Part shown: piece after piece, positions 24,083 to 33,828 of the stretch
How positions within the stretch are numbered: the first letter of the stretch is position 1
Layout of the letters: the number at the start of each line of letters is the position of its first letter
Source: PSRF01 sp051000815
GTDB taxonomy: Bacteria; Acidobacteriota; Blastocatellia; Pyrinomonadales; Pyrinomonadaceae
Assembly: GCA_051000815.1 (NCBI GenBank)
Contig: JBPCNX010000098.1
Location: 1 to 64,000 of the forward strand
Direction of reading: 5' to 3'
Length of the DNA stretch: 64,000 nt
The notes under the pieces: model-generated
What the model was told of the DNA's origin: nothing
The model's database searches: none
Seen by the model: only the letters and a program-made list of their open reading frames with translations
Program-made: the position numbers and the translations under genes

Positions 24083-26815
24083 CTATCGCGGAAAACCGAC
24101 GCGTCGGACAAGATCGGCGAAACGCGGGTCGTTGCGGAGCGGATCGAATGCCGGATCGCCTGTTATCGTCGAAAGCTGAAGGTCCCGGACGGCAAAGGCT
24201 TTCTCGAATGATGCAAACGCCTCATCTTTGAGGCCAAGCGCTCCGAGCAGAACCGGGAGCTCACCCGGCGAGACATACTCCTTGCCGGATCGGACCTGTC
24301 TGAGGATTTCAAAAGCCTTTTCGCGGTCGCCGGAATGTGCGTAAGCCGCACCGAGATAGATCTGTGTGCCAGTTGACTTATCGCCAAACCCGACTACTTT
24401 CTTATAAGATTCGATAGCTTCCCGGTACAGGCCCTTGCCTGCATAGTTGTATCCAAGCATCAGATATGCGAAATCAGAATTTGGGTCCAGCTCCAGGGTT
24501 TTACGCGCCGCCGCTATACCTTCATCGAAGCGCCGGGCAAACAGGCAGGCGTAAGAGATGTATGCATTGACCGTTACTGAAAGCGGGTCAAGCTCGCGAG
24601 CGCGTCTCGCTTCTGCCACTGCTTGATCGTGCCGTCCCATCACCGATAAATGACGGGCAAGCGCTCTATGCGCGGCTCCCAGGTTTGGGTTCAGATCGAG
24701 CGCCCTGGTAAGTTCGTTCTCAGCTTCTGCCCATTTCCACTGCTTGCGAAAAATTGAGCCCAGCACCAGATGTCCCTCGGGAAGCGTTTCGTCAAATTCC
24801 AATGCTTTCCGGGCGGCCGCTTCGGCTTTTGGCAACCCGTCCCTCGGATCGATAACACCGTTGGTGGCAAGCACGCTATAACTTGAGGCAAGCTCTGCGT
24901 ATGCAAGCGCGTAACTGGGGTCGGCCTCGATCGCCTGTTGATAAAGCTCGTTTGCCTTAATCTGGTTCTCCTCACCGCTCTTCCCGTTTAAGTAACTCCC
25001 TCGTAGCAATAACTCATACGCTAACGGACTTGATGTTCCTCTTTTTGTCAGCTGCTGCTCCTGCGTTCCTGAAAGCCTCGGCCTGAGACGTTCTGAAACC
25101 GTTTGGGCAATCTCCTTTTGAACCTCCAGCGCATGGGAAACTCTTCGATTGTATTGCTCGCCCCAAAGCTGCTTGTTGTCTCGTGCGTCCACAAGCTCAA
25201 CCAGAACGGCCAGCTGATCGCCCCGTTTGATGATCTTGCCCATAACGACAGCTTGGACGCCGAGCTTATTCGCCACGTCCAGGAGATCAACGTTCGGGCC
25301 GCGGTATTTGAAGCTTGAATTGCGGGCGATGACTTTAAGTTGCGGCAATTGCGAGAGCTTGTTGATCAGGCTTTCACTCATTCCGTCAGAAAGGTAGTCC
25401 AGTTCAGCATCGCCGCTTTCGTTTTCAAAAGGCAGCACGGCCAACGAACTAATTTGCTGAGAGTTTTGTTGGCCTAGACCGGAATGGTAAAACCACCGGC
25501 CCGCACCGGCGAATATTAGGAGGAGAACTCCAATGGCGGCCATGAGTCCAAATTTGTTCTTCCTTATTTCGCCGACTAAATATTCGGCGGTTGATTTCGT
25601 ATCTGAGTGTGGGAAGTGAGCTGGCGACGAAATCTGCTCGGTAGTAATCCGCCCGGCTGACTTGGGGGCAGTTGATTCATCCTGAGTGCGCGAGCGCTGC
25701 AGCTTTACTTCGAAATCCAAATCCTGTTTCAAGTCGCGCAAATCAATGAGCAGGTTCTTAATATGCTGATAGCGTTCGTCGGCATCTTTCCGCAGAGTCT
25801 TTAGAACAATCCGTTCGAGCTCCATAGGAATTTCTGAATCGAGACTGGTCGGTGGTTCGACTTCGGATTTGAGGATAGCGGCGATCGTGTCGCTCATAGT
25901 TTCGCTCGCAAAGGGCAAGCGACCGGTGAGCATCTCGTATAGCATGACGCCCAGACTCCACTCGTCGGCGCGCCCATCGACTGTTTGCCCGCGCACTTGT
26001 TCGGGGGACATATAACCCACTGTGCCCATCATCGTGCCGGGATCCGTTTTGACGAGTGCTCGAGTTGGGGCATCTTCAGCTGTGTTAAACCCGCCCGCTA
26101 CCGCAGGCGGTTCTGACAGTTTCGCAATGCCGAAATCCAGCAGTTTAACCAAGCCATCTTTGCGTAAAATGACGTTTTCCGGTTTAACGTCGCGGTGTAC
26201 GATGCCGGCCTGGTGTGCGGCTTCCAGCGCGCTCACGATTTGCATCGCAATGTCGAGGGTTTCGGAGACCGTAAATTTTTCCCGACTAAGACGCTCGCGC
26301 AGAGTTTCTCCGCCAACATACTCGGCGGCAATAAAACGTACCCCGTCGGCTTCGCCAATTTCATAGATCGTCAGGATATTGGGGTGATTCAAAGCCGACG
26401 CCGCTCGCGCTTCCTGCTCAAGACGTTGCAATCTTTCCGTTTTATCTGTTAGCTCTGCGGGCAGAACTTTCAACGCCACCCGGCGCCCGAGTTCTTCATC
26501 TTCCGCCAGATATACTTCACCCATTCCGCCGATGCCGAGCAGCGAAATGATTTGATAGTGACTGATCCTCTGGCCCACCAGAGAGGGCCGACTCTGCGCT
26601 AGCATCTTGGCGGCGATGTCCATTGCCGGCCGGGAGAGAAAACTTTCGGACGCGATGTGGTTGGCCAAAAGCTTTTCGACTTCGCTGCGCAGGTCCGCGT
26701 CTGCGTCACCATCCGGTTCACACGCCTGGTTCAAAAAGGCCGAGCGTTGTTCGGGGGCAAGTGCCAGCGCCGCGTCAAAGAGTCGGCCGATCTGTTGATA
26801 GCGTTCAGGAGTCAT
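24083..26815 (-). CDS. Ser/Thr protein kinase with TolB-like and TPR regions, copy 1
   Basis: 910 aa from ATG 26815, overlapping the sigma gene by 4 nt. The kinase domain is at about 87-350: GIGGMGEVYLAEDEELGRRV, ALKVL with Lys116, VHRDVKPENVIL, LLDFGIAKL and TVGYMSPEQVRG. One membrane segment follows (LMAAIGVLLLIFAGAGRWFY). After it comes a TolB-N/FlgO-like block (SLAVLPFENESGDAELDYLS, DGMSESLINKLSQLPQLKVI) and about seven TPR units to the end. The product is a membrane kinase with an extracytoplasmic protein-binding tail, a type very common in acidobacteria. The sigma factor upstream is its natural partner. Targets are unknown. Confidence 0.95.
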   Translation of the reverse strand: MTPERYQQIGRLFDAALALAPEQRSAFLNQACEPDGDADADLRSEVEKLLANHIASESFLSRPAMDIAAKMLAQSRPSLVGQRISHYQIISLLGIGGMGEVYLAEDEELGRRVALKVLPAELTDKTERLQRLEQEARAASALNHPNILTIYEIGEADGVRFIAAEYVGGETLRERLSREKFTVSETLDIAMQIVSALEAAHQAGIVHRDVKPENVILRKDGLVKLLDFGIAKLSEPPAVAGGFNTAEDAPTRALVKTDPGTMMGTVGYMSPEQVRGQTVDGRADEWSLGVMLYEMLTGRLPFASETMSDTIAAILKSEVEPPTSLDSEIPMELERIVLKTLRKDADERYQHIKNLLIDLRDLKQDLDFEVKLQRSRTQDESTAPKSAGRITTEQISSPAHFPHSDTKSTAEYLVGEIRKNKFGLMAAIGVLLLIFAGAGRWFYHSGLGQQNSQQISSLAVLPFENESGDAELDYLSDGMSESLINKLSQLPQLKVIARNSSFKYRGPNVDLLDVANKLGVQAVVMGKIIKRGDQLAVLVELVDARDNKQLWGEQYNRRVSHALEVQKEIAQTVSERLRPRLSGTQEQQLTKRGTSSPLAYELLLRGSYLNGKSGEENQIKANELYQQAIEADPSYALAYAELASSYSVLATNGVIDPRDGLPKAEAAARKALEFDETLPEGHLVLGSIFRKQWKWAEAENELTRALDLNPNLGAAHRALARHLSVMGRHDQAVAEARRARELDPLSVTVNAYISYACLFARRFDEGIAAARKTLELDPNSDFAYLMLGYNYAGKGLYREAIESYKKVVGFGDKSTGTQIYLGAAYAHSGDREKAFEILRQVRSGKEYVSPGELPVLLGALGLKDEAFASFEKAFAVRDLQLSTITGDPAFDPLRNDPRFADLVRRVGFPR

Positions 26816-27375
26816 GTTGTTGCATTCAATTGCTGATGTAACCAGGCCTGCGCCATGCGCCAATCGCGTCGCACGGTGCTAACGGAAACCCGCACCACTT
26901 CAGCTGCTTCCTCAAGGCTTAGCCCGCCAAAGAAACGCAACTCAACAACGCGAGCCTGACGGGGATCGAGTTTTTCCAGCGTTACCAGCGCATCATCCAG
27001 TGCTACTAGATCAGGGTCATGCCGCGTGCCGATGCCGGCGGCGTCGGAGAGTGAAACCTGAATACCCTCGCCGCCCCGTTTTGCCGCGTTCTGTTCGCGA
27101 GCGAATTGGACCAGGATATGTCGCATCAGCGTCGCCGAGACACCAAAAAAATGCGCCCGGTTCTGCCATTCGACTTGCTGCCAGTCAATTAGCCGCACGA
27201 AGGCCTCGTTGACCAGCGCTGTGGTTTGCAAGATGTGGCCGCGCCGCTCACCAGCCAGATAACCGTGAGCCAACCGGTGAAGTTCCCGGTATACCAGCGG
27301 CGTTAGTTGAGCCAGGGCCTCCTGATCTCCCTGGTTCCACGCAACCAGCAGATTCGTAATGTTTGGGGATTTCAT
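26812..27375 (-). CDS. ECF sigma factor, TIGR02999-like
   Basis: 187 aa from ATG 27375 (MKSPNITNLLVAWNQGDQEA), with AGAAGG upstream. The longer frame from 27426 has no ribosome site. Sigma-2 contains LTPLVYRELHRLAHGYLAGE and LQTTALVNEAFVRLI. Sigma-4 contains LEKLDPRQARVVELRFFGGL, SLEEAAEVVRVSVSTVRRDW. The HILQTTALVNEA segment is diagnostic of the planctomycete/acidobacterial subgroup named TIGR02999. This subgroup is often found next to kinases, and here it shares an ATGA overlap with one. Regulation by phosphorylation is a reasonable but unproved inference. Confidence 0.93.
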   Translation of the reverse strand: MKSPNITNLLVAWNQGDQEALAQLTPLVYRELHRLAHGYLAGERRGHILQTTALVNEAFVRLIDWQQVEWQNRAHFFGVSATLMRHILVQFAREQNAAKRGGEGIQVSLSDAAGIGTRHDPDLVALDDALVTLEKLDPRQARVVELRFFGGLSLEEAAEVVRVSVSTVRRDWRMAQAWLHQQLNATT

Positions 27376-27628
27376 ATTCGCTGAGCCTTCTGGGTTGCTG
27401 CAACGATGGCTCATAAAGTAGCACATCGGTTCTGTTCTATCCGCGACCAGAGCAGGATCGGAAAAATATTTTTAGTTATGAACACTTTTGCCCTCGGATT
27501 CCCCCTTACTCAGTAGCGCATTGATCAAATCCACCTACGATGGGTGACTGCTGCTTGAACCCAGTGCAGCAACAGTCAAGACAAAACCCCTTTGCCCTTG
27601 CACTCAGTTCAATTAACAGGAGAGAACT

Positions 27629-28084
27629 ATGAAAACCAATCGAATATCTTTAGGTTTGCTCGTCGTTCTTGTGCTCGCGTTGAGCGTCGTCGCCTTTGCA
27701 CAAGTCAATCGTCCTTTCAAAAACGGCACTGTCTGGAGCATCGGATTTATCCGCATGAAGCCGGGCATGGAAACCGCATATTTGAATTATGTCGCCGGAG
27801 ACTGGAAGCGCGAGCAGGAAGCTTTGAAGAAAGATGGGATGATCGTCTCGTACAAAATCTTGCAGACCGAAGCCCACGGCGCAGGTGACTGGAACCTAAT
27901 GCTTTTAACGGAATACAAAGACCTGGCAACCTACGAGCAAAATCTGGACAAGACCGATGCTCTACTGCAGACGGTCATCGGCAACGACGACAAACAAAGG
28001 CAAGGTTATCGCGAACGGCTTGAAATTCGAGAAGTTTTGGCTGACCGGCTGGCGCGCGAAATTGTTTTAGAACCGAAACGCTAG
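27629..28084 (+). CDS. Exported protein of unknown function, dimeric alpha/beta-barrel-like
   Basis: 151 aa with GGAGAG upstream. Signal peptide MKTNRISLGLLVVLVLALSV, cleaved near AFAQ. The mature part has TVWSIGFIRMKPGMETAYLN, YVAGDWKREQEALKKDGMIV, DWNLMLLTEYKDLATYEQN and LLQTVIGNDDKQRQGYRERL. The arrangement of a beta strand, a long helix beginning KPGME, and a second strand LMLLTEYKD is reminiscent of NIPSNAP/EthD-type alpha-beta barrels. The family assignment is tentative. It lies upstream of another small exported protein, probably on one transcript. Confidence 0.78.
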   Translation: MKTNRISLGLLVVLVLALSVVAFAQVNRPFKNGTVWSIGFIRMKPGMETAYLNYVAGDWKREQEALKKDGMIVSYKILQTEAHGAGDWNLMLLTEYKDLATYEQNLDKTDALLQTVIGNDDKQRQGYRERLEIREVLADRLAREIVLEPKR

Positions 28085-28202
28085 TTTCAAGCAGGCGCAA
28101 ACATAAGAAGCCCGTCTCCCCAGCGGCCGTGGCAGCGCGAGCGGCGATGCCACGGCTGATCTGTGCAAACCGGAATTCCACACAGTCAAAAGGATGGACA
28201 CT

Positions 28203-28670
28203 ATGAGAAAGAATCTGCCCCTTGTCGTTATCACCCTTCTGTTAGCCTCTACAATCTGCATCACCGGGACAAGCGCTGCCTCCAATCCAAGGTCTGACAG
28301 TGCAGCAGGAGACAGCCTTGAGCAAATGATTATCAGTAAATCCAAAGCGACCTGGGATGCCTACAAGAGTAGGAACATTGCGGCCATCAAAGCCCTCTCC
28401 GGCGAAGATTATGTGGCCTACACCCTGGCAGGTCCTTCAAATCTCCAACAGGACATCGCCACAATCGATAAGCTCAATATCGAGTCTTACACGCTGGATG
28501 ATCCAAAGCTTCTGCGGGTCTCGAAGGATGTCGCCATTCTTCGCTACAAGTGTGACCTCAAAGGGAACTTTGACGGAAAACCATTTAGGCCGGTCTATGC
28601 CACCGAAGTGTGGGTAAACCGTGGGGGTAAGTGGCAGATAGTTTCTTACTCAGAAACGCCGGTCAACTAA
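28203..28670 (+). CDS. Exported NTF2-like (DUF4440) protein
   Basis: 155 aa from ATG 28203, with AAAAGG upstream. An in-frame ATG nine bases earlier is possible. Signal peptide MRKNLPLVVITLLLASTICI ends near SAAS. The rest is an NTF2/SnoaL-like fold: IISKSKATWDAYKSRNIAAI, KALSGEDYVAYTL, VAILRYKCDLKGNFDGKPFR and YATEVWVNRGGKWQIVSYSE. Small DUF4440 proteins of this kind usually bind or turn over small molecules, but none can be named here. It is followed 53 nt later by a short-chain dehydrogenase. Confidence 0.85.
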   Translation: MRKNLPLVVITLLLASTICITGTSAASNPRSDSAAGDSLEQMIISKSKATWDAYKSRNIAAIKALSGEDYVAYTLAGPSNLQQDIATIDKLNIESYTLDDPKLLRVSKDVAILRYKCDLKGNFDGKPFRPVYATEVWVNRGGKWQIVSYSETPVN

Positions 28671-28723
28671 GATCTTCAGGTCACCTTGGCTTTATAAACA
28701 ATCAAACACCGCGAAGGAGACAG

Positions 28724-29515
28724 ATGACCGAGAAACGCGAGTTTAGAAAAAGACTGGCTGGCAAGGTAGCGATCATTACCGGGGCAACGGGAGGAATCGG
28801 TGAGGCCACAGCGAAGCTTTTTCTGCAAGAGGGCGCCAGGGTGATGTTGGTGGCCCGGTCGGCGGAAAAACTGAAAGAAACCCGCGACAGGCTGGCCGAA
28901 GAAAAAGGACTAGCGCACTTTGTGGCGGATGCCGCGGATGAGGAGGGGACGGCTGCGGCAGTGGCCGCGACCGCAAAGGCTTTTGGCGGTATAGACATCC
29001 TGCTCGCAAATGCCGGTACAGAAGGGTCGGTTAAGCCGCTTGAGTCACAAAGCCTGAAAGAATTTGAACAGGTGCTTCGCACCAACGTCGTGGGTGTGTG
29101 GCTGGCAATGAAATATTGTGTCGAGCCGATGAAGATGCGGGGCGGCGGCTCTATGATCGCAATGGCCTCAATCGCGGGGCTAATCGGTTTCCCGGGCGTA
29201 GCTCCTTACATCGCCAGCAAGCACGCGGTCTGCGGCCTCGTCAAGACTGCAGCGCTAGAGTTGGGTGCGTCGAAGATACGCGTCAATGCTATTGCGCCGG
29301 GACCCATAGCGAACCGGATGATCCGTTCGCTCGAATCGCAAATGTCGCCGGAGAATCCCGAAGCCGTGCATGACGGCCTCACGGCGTTGATTGCCCTGCA
29401 GCGGTACGGCACAAACGAAGAAGTGGCCCATCTCGCCGCCTTTCTGGCGAGCGACGAAGCCTCGTACTGCTCAGGTGGGGTTTACATGATTGACGGTGGG
29501 TTCACTGCCGCGTAG
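28724..29515 (+). CDS. SDR family oxidoreductase
   Basis: 263 aa from ATG 28724, with AAGGAGA directly upstream. Classical SDR features are VAIITGATGGIGEATAKLFL (cofactor glycines), NAG in LLANAGTEGS, catalytic Ser in MIAMASIAGLIG, YIASKHA with Tyr and Lys, and NAIAPGPIANRM, ending with FLASDEASYCSGGVYMIDGG. Substrate cannot be predicted. It may be co-transcribed with the two preceding genes and is convergent with the second kinase gene. Confidence 0.93.
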   Translation: MTEKREFRKRLAGKVAIITGATGGIGEATAKLFLQEGARVMLVARSAEKLKETRDRLAEEKGLAHFVADAADEEGTAAAVAATAKAFGGIDILLANAGTEGSVKPLESQSLKEFEQVLRTNVVGVWLAMKYCVEPMKMRGGGSMIAMASIAGLIGFPGVAPYIASKHAVCGLVKTAALELGASKIRVNAIAPGPIANRMIRSLESQMSPENPEAVHDGLTALIALQRYGTNEEVAHLAAFLASDEASYCSGGVYMIDGGFTAA

Positions 29516-29565
29516 TGGCAGATCTGATTGGGTGGTCGCGAAAATCCTCTAATTCTCACGGCCCA

Positions 29566-32082
29566 TCAGACGTGACGCAAACCCACGCGTCGCAGCAGGT
29601 CGGCGAAGCGCGGATCTGATCGCAGGTTGTCGATGAGCGGATCGTAGTGAAGCGTGAGCATATCCACCGAGTGGTCGCGGTAACTTTTCTCCAGCAGCTC
29701 AAACGCCTGATCCTTGTTCCCCAGTGCCGCGTAGATCAAGGCCACACTGTAATCTGCCACATAACGCTTTCTGGCAGTTTCCTTCAATTGGGCGATAGTT
29801 TTCAGTGCCTCGGCTCTTTTGCCCGACACAGCATCGAGTCGTCCCATTAGCGCCATCACGTGGGGATCATCATTTAGTTGATGAGCCTTTTGATATTCTG
29901 AGAGCGCCTCCGAATATGAGCCCTTCATTGCATATGCAGAACCCAAATAGTGATGCGCTACGAAAAAGTTCTGATCGATATCAACCGTCTTGCGTAGTTG
30001 CTGGATGGCTTCGTCGTAGCGACGCGCATTGAAATAAGCTTTGCCAAAGTTGGCGTTGATTATCAACGAAAGCGGATCAAGCTCCTGCGCCCGCTTCATC
30101 TCTGCCAGCGCTTTGTCGTATTGGCCCATGATTACCAGGTTTTCCCTGGCGTACCAATGATGAGCGTTCGGGTAGTTGGGATTGAGTTCAATCGCCCGCT
30201 CAAACTCTCTGTTTGATTCCGTTAAATCCCAGTCGTAATCCATCAGCACAGCAGCCAGGGCGGTGTGGGCCTCAGCCAGCGAATCGTCGATCTCCAACGC
30301 TCGCCTGGCTGCCGCTTTTGCTTTCGGGTAAGAGTCCTGGGGCGAACCCGCGGAAAAGAACGGGATCACTATGTAGGCATCGGCGAGCCCCACATACGCC
30401 AGCGCATAACCCGGATCCTTTTCTATTGCCTGATTGAAATAGTCGACACTTTGCTTCAGCGCTTCGCCCGTGCGTTTGTTCCAGTAAAAGCGGCCTTTGA
30501 GGTAAAGCTCATAGGCTTCGCTGTTTGAAGTGTGCAGATTGTTAATGCGGCTTTGCTCAGTGCTGGAAAGCTTGAGTTGCAGGTTGCGCGAGATTTCCCG
30601 GGCAATCTCCTGCTGCACAGCCATCAGATCCGTTCCGCTGCGATTGTATTGAGCGCCCCACACATGTGTATTATCGCGGGCATCCATCAACTCGACGCTG
30701 ATTTGCAGGTTCCCACCGTGCCGCGAGACCCTTCCAGTCAGGATGCTCTTCACACCTAATGCGCGGGCCACTTCCTCGGGGTTGGCGTCTTTGCCTTTGT
30801 ATCTGAAAGCAGAACTCCGGGCGATCACCTTCAGCCGCGGTAACTGCGAGAGATTGTTAATCAAGCTTTCGCTGAGGCCGTCAGATAGATACTCCAGCTC
30901 TGAGTCGCCAGTGTCGTTCATGAACGGCAGAACCGCTAGAGAATCCAGCTCCTGCTTGTCGCTGCCCGCGAAATAGCGCGAGTAAGCTAGAAAACCAATC
31001 GCCACGCAGCCAATCAAAATAACGAGAGTGGCAGTCGCGCCAAGCCTGTGGCGCTTGATTTCACTCACCAGGTACTCAGCGCTCGAGCTTGTGTGGATGT
31101 CGGCAGCGCTGTGCGTTTCAACAGCGGCAGCAGAGGCAGTCTGCGATAAATCGTTTTTGCCGGTCTGCCCCGGCGGGAAGGAGCGTTCCAGTTTTTTCGC
31201 AAACTCCAGCTCCTGTTTGCAATCTTTCAGATCAATCAACAAGTCCTTGATATGTTGGTAGCGATCGTCTCGGTTCTTGCGCAGCGCCTTAAGTATTATG
31301 TGTTCCAGTTCGCTCGGAACTGACCCCGCTTCATGGATCAGTGCCGGCGGCTCAGTCTTGAGAATTGAGGCAATGACGTCGCTCCGCGTGTCTCCAGCAA
31401 AGGGCGCCCTGCCCGTAACCAACTGATGAAGCACAACGCCAAGACTCCAGATGTCTGTGCGCTCGTCTACTTCGCTACCACGTGCCTGTTCAGGCGACAT
31501 GTAAGGCGTGGTGCCCATTACGACGCCGGGCGTTGTTTTGAGAAACGCCCGCGTTGCTGCTTCCTGGTCGAGTTCGAATACTTCCTGCCCGATCAGTTTG
31601 GCCAACCCAAAGTCCAGAACTTTCACCAGGTGGTCCTTGCGCACCATGATGTTTTCCGGCTTGATGTCTCGGTGGACTATTCCCGTTTCGTGCGCCGCCG
31701 CAAGAGCCGAGGCGATCTGAATGCCCAGATCCAGGACTTCGGGCAACTCCAACGGCCCGCGCCTGGCATGTTGTCGCAGTGATTCTCCCTCAATAAACTC
31801 GGTAGCAATAAAATGCGCGCCATCCGCCTCCCCGATTTCATATACCGTCAGGATGTTTGGATGGTTAAGGGCCGATGCCGCGCGCGCCTCTCGTTCAAAA
31901 CGCTGTAGGCGTTCCGGGTTCTCAGTCAGCTCGTGGGTCAGCACTTTAAGGGCGACCTGGCGCCTAAGATTCAAGTCCTCAGCCAGATAAACTTCACCCA
32001 TCCCGCCGGCGCCGAGTTTGGAGACGACGCGGTAGTGCGACAGAGTGGTGTTGGTAGCGAGTTCCTTATCCACCTTGTTCAA
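29566..32082 (-). CDS. Ser/Thr protein kinase with TolB-like and TPR regions, copy 2
   Basis: 838 aa. Kinase at about 17-280: KLGAGGMGEVYLAEDLNLRR, ALKVL, VHRDIKPENIMV, VLDFGLAKL and MGTTPYMSPEQARG. One membrane segment (LGATATLVILIGCVAIGFLA), then the TolB-N/FlgO-like block with SLAVLPFMNDTGDSELEYLS and TPR units to the C-terminus. It has the same architecture as the kinase at 24083 but lacks the N-terminal extension of about 70 residues and any neighbouring sigma gene. The two are clear paralogues, 2.7 kb apart. It probably senses or recruits partners outside the membrane through the TPRs. Confidence 0.95.
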   Translation of the reverse strand: MNKVDKELATNTTLSHYRVVSKLGAGGMGEVYLAEDLNLRRQVALKVLTHELTENPERLQRFEREARAASALNHPNILTVYEIGEADGAHFIATEFIEGESLRQHARRGPLELPEVLDLGIQIASALAAAHETGIVHRDIKPENIMVRKDHLVKVLDFGLAKLIGQEVFELDQEAATRAFLKTTPGVVMGTTPYMSPEQARGSEVDERTDIWSLGVVLHQLVTGRAPFAGDTRSDVIASILKTEPPALIHEAGSVPSELEHIILKALRKNRDDRYQHIKDLLIDLKDCKQELEFAKKLERSFPPGQTGKNDLSQTASAAAVETHSAADIHTSSSAEYLVSEIKRHRLGATATLVILIGCVAIGFLAYSRYFAGSDKQELDSLAVLPFMNDTGDSELEYLSDGLSESLINNLSQLPRLKVIARSSAFRYKGKDANPEEVARALGVKSILTGRVSRHGGNLQISVELMDARDNTHVWGAQYNRSGTDLMAVQQEIAREISRNLQLKLSSTEQSRINNLHTSNSEAYELYLKGRFYWNKRTGEALKQSVDYFNQAIEKDPGYALAYVGLADAYIVIPFFSAGSPQDSYPKAKAAARRALEIDDSLAEAHTALAAVLMDYDWDLTESNREFERAIELNPNYPNAHHWYARENLVIMGQYDKALAEMKRAQELDPLSLIINANFGKAYFNARRYDEAIQQLRKTVDIDQNFFVAHHYLGSAYAMKGSYSEALSEYQKAHQLNDDPHVMALMGRLDAVSGKRAEALKTIAQLKETARKRYVADYSVALIYAALGNKDQAFELLEKSYRDHSVDMLTLHYDPLIDNLRSDPRFADLLRRVGLRHV

Positions 32083-32367
32083 TTCATTCCAGCAATTCGG
32101 GGTGCGCGGTAAGCAGAAGATAAGTCTTGTTGATTGATTGTCTATTGTGGGGCTGTGGGTGGGTTACGACAAGCGCGCATGGGGCAACGGAGTCTTTGAA
32201 CTCTAAAACTCATCTCAGTTCCCGCATCCAGAGCATTAGTGCTGCGCAGTTTACATCAGGGCATCTTAGTTAGTGGGGATACTACTGAGCCCAATGTCAA
32301 AACACACTTGCCGCATCAATAGACAAACTTGAATTTGACAGACATTCTTAGAAAGGAGGATGCGTTA

Positions 32368-33546
32368 ATGCCTTACGCAAAACTACCAATCGGCGGCGCC
32401 CCGGCAGAGATCCTGTCCTGGGCTAATCACGAGTTCAGCATTGAAGAGCAATCGATGCTGCGTAACGTCTCACGCTTGCCCTGCCTGTTCAAGCACGTTG
32501 CGCTGATGCCTGACGCCCATCTGGGTAAAGGCAGCATGGTCGGCTCGGTCATTGCGACAAAGGAAGCAGTGATTCCCGCAACGGTTGGTGTCGATATCGG
32601 CTGCGGCATGATGGCAGTGAAGACGCCGTTCAAGAGCGGCATTCTTGATGGCAAGGTGAAGGACTTACGTCTCGCAATCGAAGAAGCAATTCCGGTCGGC
32701 TTTAATGCTCACAAAGAATCGGTTGACGAGTCTTCGCACTGGGATGGTTGGAAAGACTTCAGCGAGCTCCACGAAGGCGTGCACGATCGCAAGGCGAAAG
32801 CAATGAAACAGTTGGGCACGCTGGGTGGCGGCAACCACTTCATCGAAGTTTGTCTCGATACAGAAAACTTCGTTTGGTTGATGCTGCACTCGGGTTCGCG
32901 CAACATCGGCAAGGAGTTGGCCGAACGTCATATCTCGACGGCGAAGAGTTTGTGGCGCTTGTCGGAGCTGCCAACTCCCGATCTCGCTTACTTCATCCAG
33001 GGGACGCCGGAATTTGCGGCGTACTGGAAAGACCTGAAGTGGGCTCAAGACTACGCAATGAAGAATCGCGAGATCATGATGGCGCGTTTGTTGAAGGTCT
33101 TCAACAAGATGTTCAATCATCGCAAAGCGTTCCGTCCGGAACTCGCGGTCAATTGCCATCACAACTATGTCGCGCTCGAGCAGCACTATGGCGAAAAAGT
33201 GTTCGTTACACGAAAGGGCGCGATCAACGCGGGGGCGGGCGTTTACGGCATCATTCCCGGATCGATGGGCGCAAAGTCGTTCATCATTCGGGGACGCGGC
33301 CTGGCCGAGAGTTTTAACTCGTGCTCTCACGGCGCGGGACGCAAGATGTCGCGCGGAGCGGCCAAACGAGCTTTTACAAAAGACGATTTGGCTTGTCAAA
33401 CCTCGGGAGTTGAATGCCGCAAAGACGTTGGCGTGCTGGATGAGATTCCCGGCGCCTACAAGTCAATCGAGGCTGTGATGAAGAACCAGGAAGATCTGGT
33501 CGAAATCGTCGCCGAGATCAAGCAAGTGGTGTGTGTTAAGGGATAG
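32368..33546 (+). CDS. rtcB: RtcB family RNA ligase
   Basis: 392 aa from ATG 32368 (MPYAKLPIGGAPAEILSWAN), with AAAGGAGG upstream. It has all catalytic landmarks: DIGCGMMA (Asp76, Cys79), GGGNHFIE (Asn156, His157), LHSGSRNIG (His174), NCHHN (about 263-266), and SCSHGAGRKMSR with the guanylylated His321. RtcB joins RNA 2',3'-cyclic phosphate or 3'-phosphate ends to 5'-OH ends using GTP and Mn2+, in tRNA and rRNA repair. It stands alone, without RtcA or an RtcR regulator nearby. A word-type repeat overlaps its stop codon. Confidence 0.96.
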   Translation: MPYAKLPIGGAPAEILSWANHEFSIEEQSMLRNVSRLPCLFKHVALMPDAHLGKGSMVGSVIATKEAVIPATVGVDIGCGMMAVKTPFKSGILDGKVKDLRLAIEEAIPVGFNAHKESVDESSHWDGWKDFSELHEGVHDRKAKAMKQLGTLGGGNHFIEVCLDTENFVWLMLHSGSRNIGKELAERHISTAKSLWRLSELPTPDLAYFIQGTPEFAAYWKDLKWAQDYAMKNREIMMARLLKVFNKMFNHRKAFRPELAVNCHHNYVALEQHYGEKVFVTRKGAINAGAGVYGIIPGSMGAKSFIIRGRGLAESFNSCSHGAGRKMSRGAAKRAFTKDDLACQTSGVECRKDVGVLDEIPGAYKSIEAVMKNQEDLVEIVAEIKQVVCVKG

Positions 33547-33624
33547 TCCAATGTCCAATGTCCAAAGCACAAAGTCTCGCCGCGCCAAAACAGACGTTGG
33601 CCTTTGGACGTGGGACTTTGGACT
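33545..33624. repeat. Word-type inverted repeat, AAAGTCC/AATGTCC words (second copy)
   Basis: Left arm 33545-33567, right arm 33602-33624, imperfect reverse complements. The arms and the spacer motif ACAGACGTT (about 33590-33598) are shared with the element at 8502-8634. The left arm begins in the rtcB stop codon. Confidence 0.88.
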
Positions 33625-33828
33625 CGTTTTAACGAAATCGTAATGAGGAAACCGGAAGATCGCGACGAAGTTGCAAAGTATCAAGGCATCTAATGAACAT
33701 ACTGCATTGAAGAAAGGAGTATGCATGACGAACTAAACGGCAACTGAAGTCTTGTCGGACATAGAGTCCGTGCAGGATGACGTGGTGAATCATTAACGTT
33801 ACACCCGAAATTGAAAGGAGATTCAGCG

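Noticed and set aside
33642..33747. Two mini-ORFs (16 and 8 codons) after rtcB
   Set aside because: Too short. The second has a Shine-Dalgarno only 2 nt from its ATG, which is too close to function.
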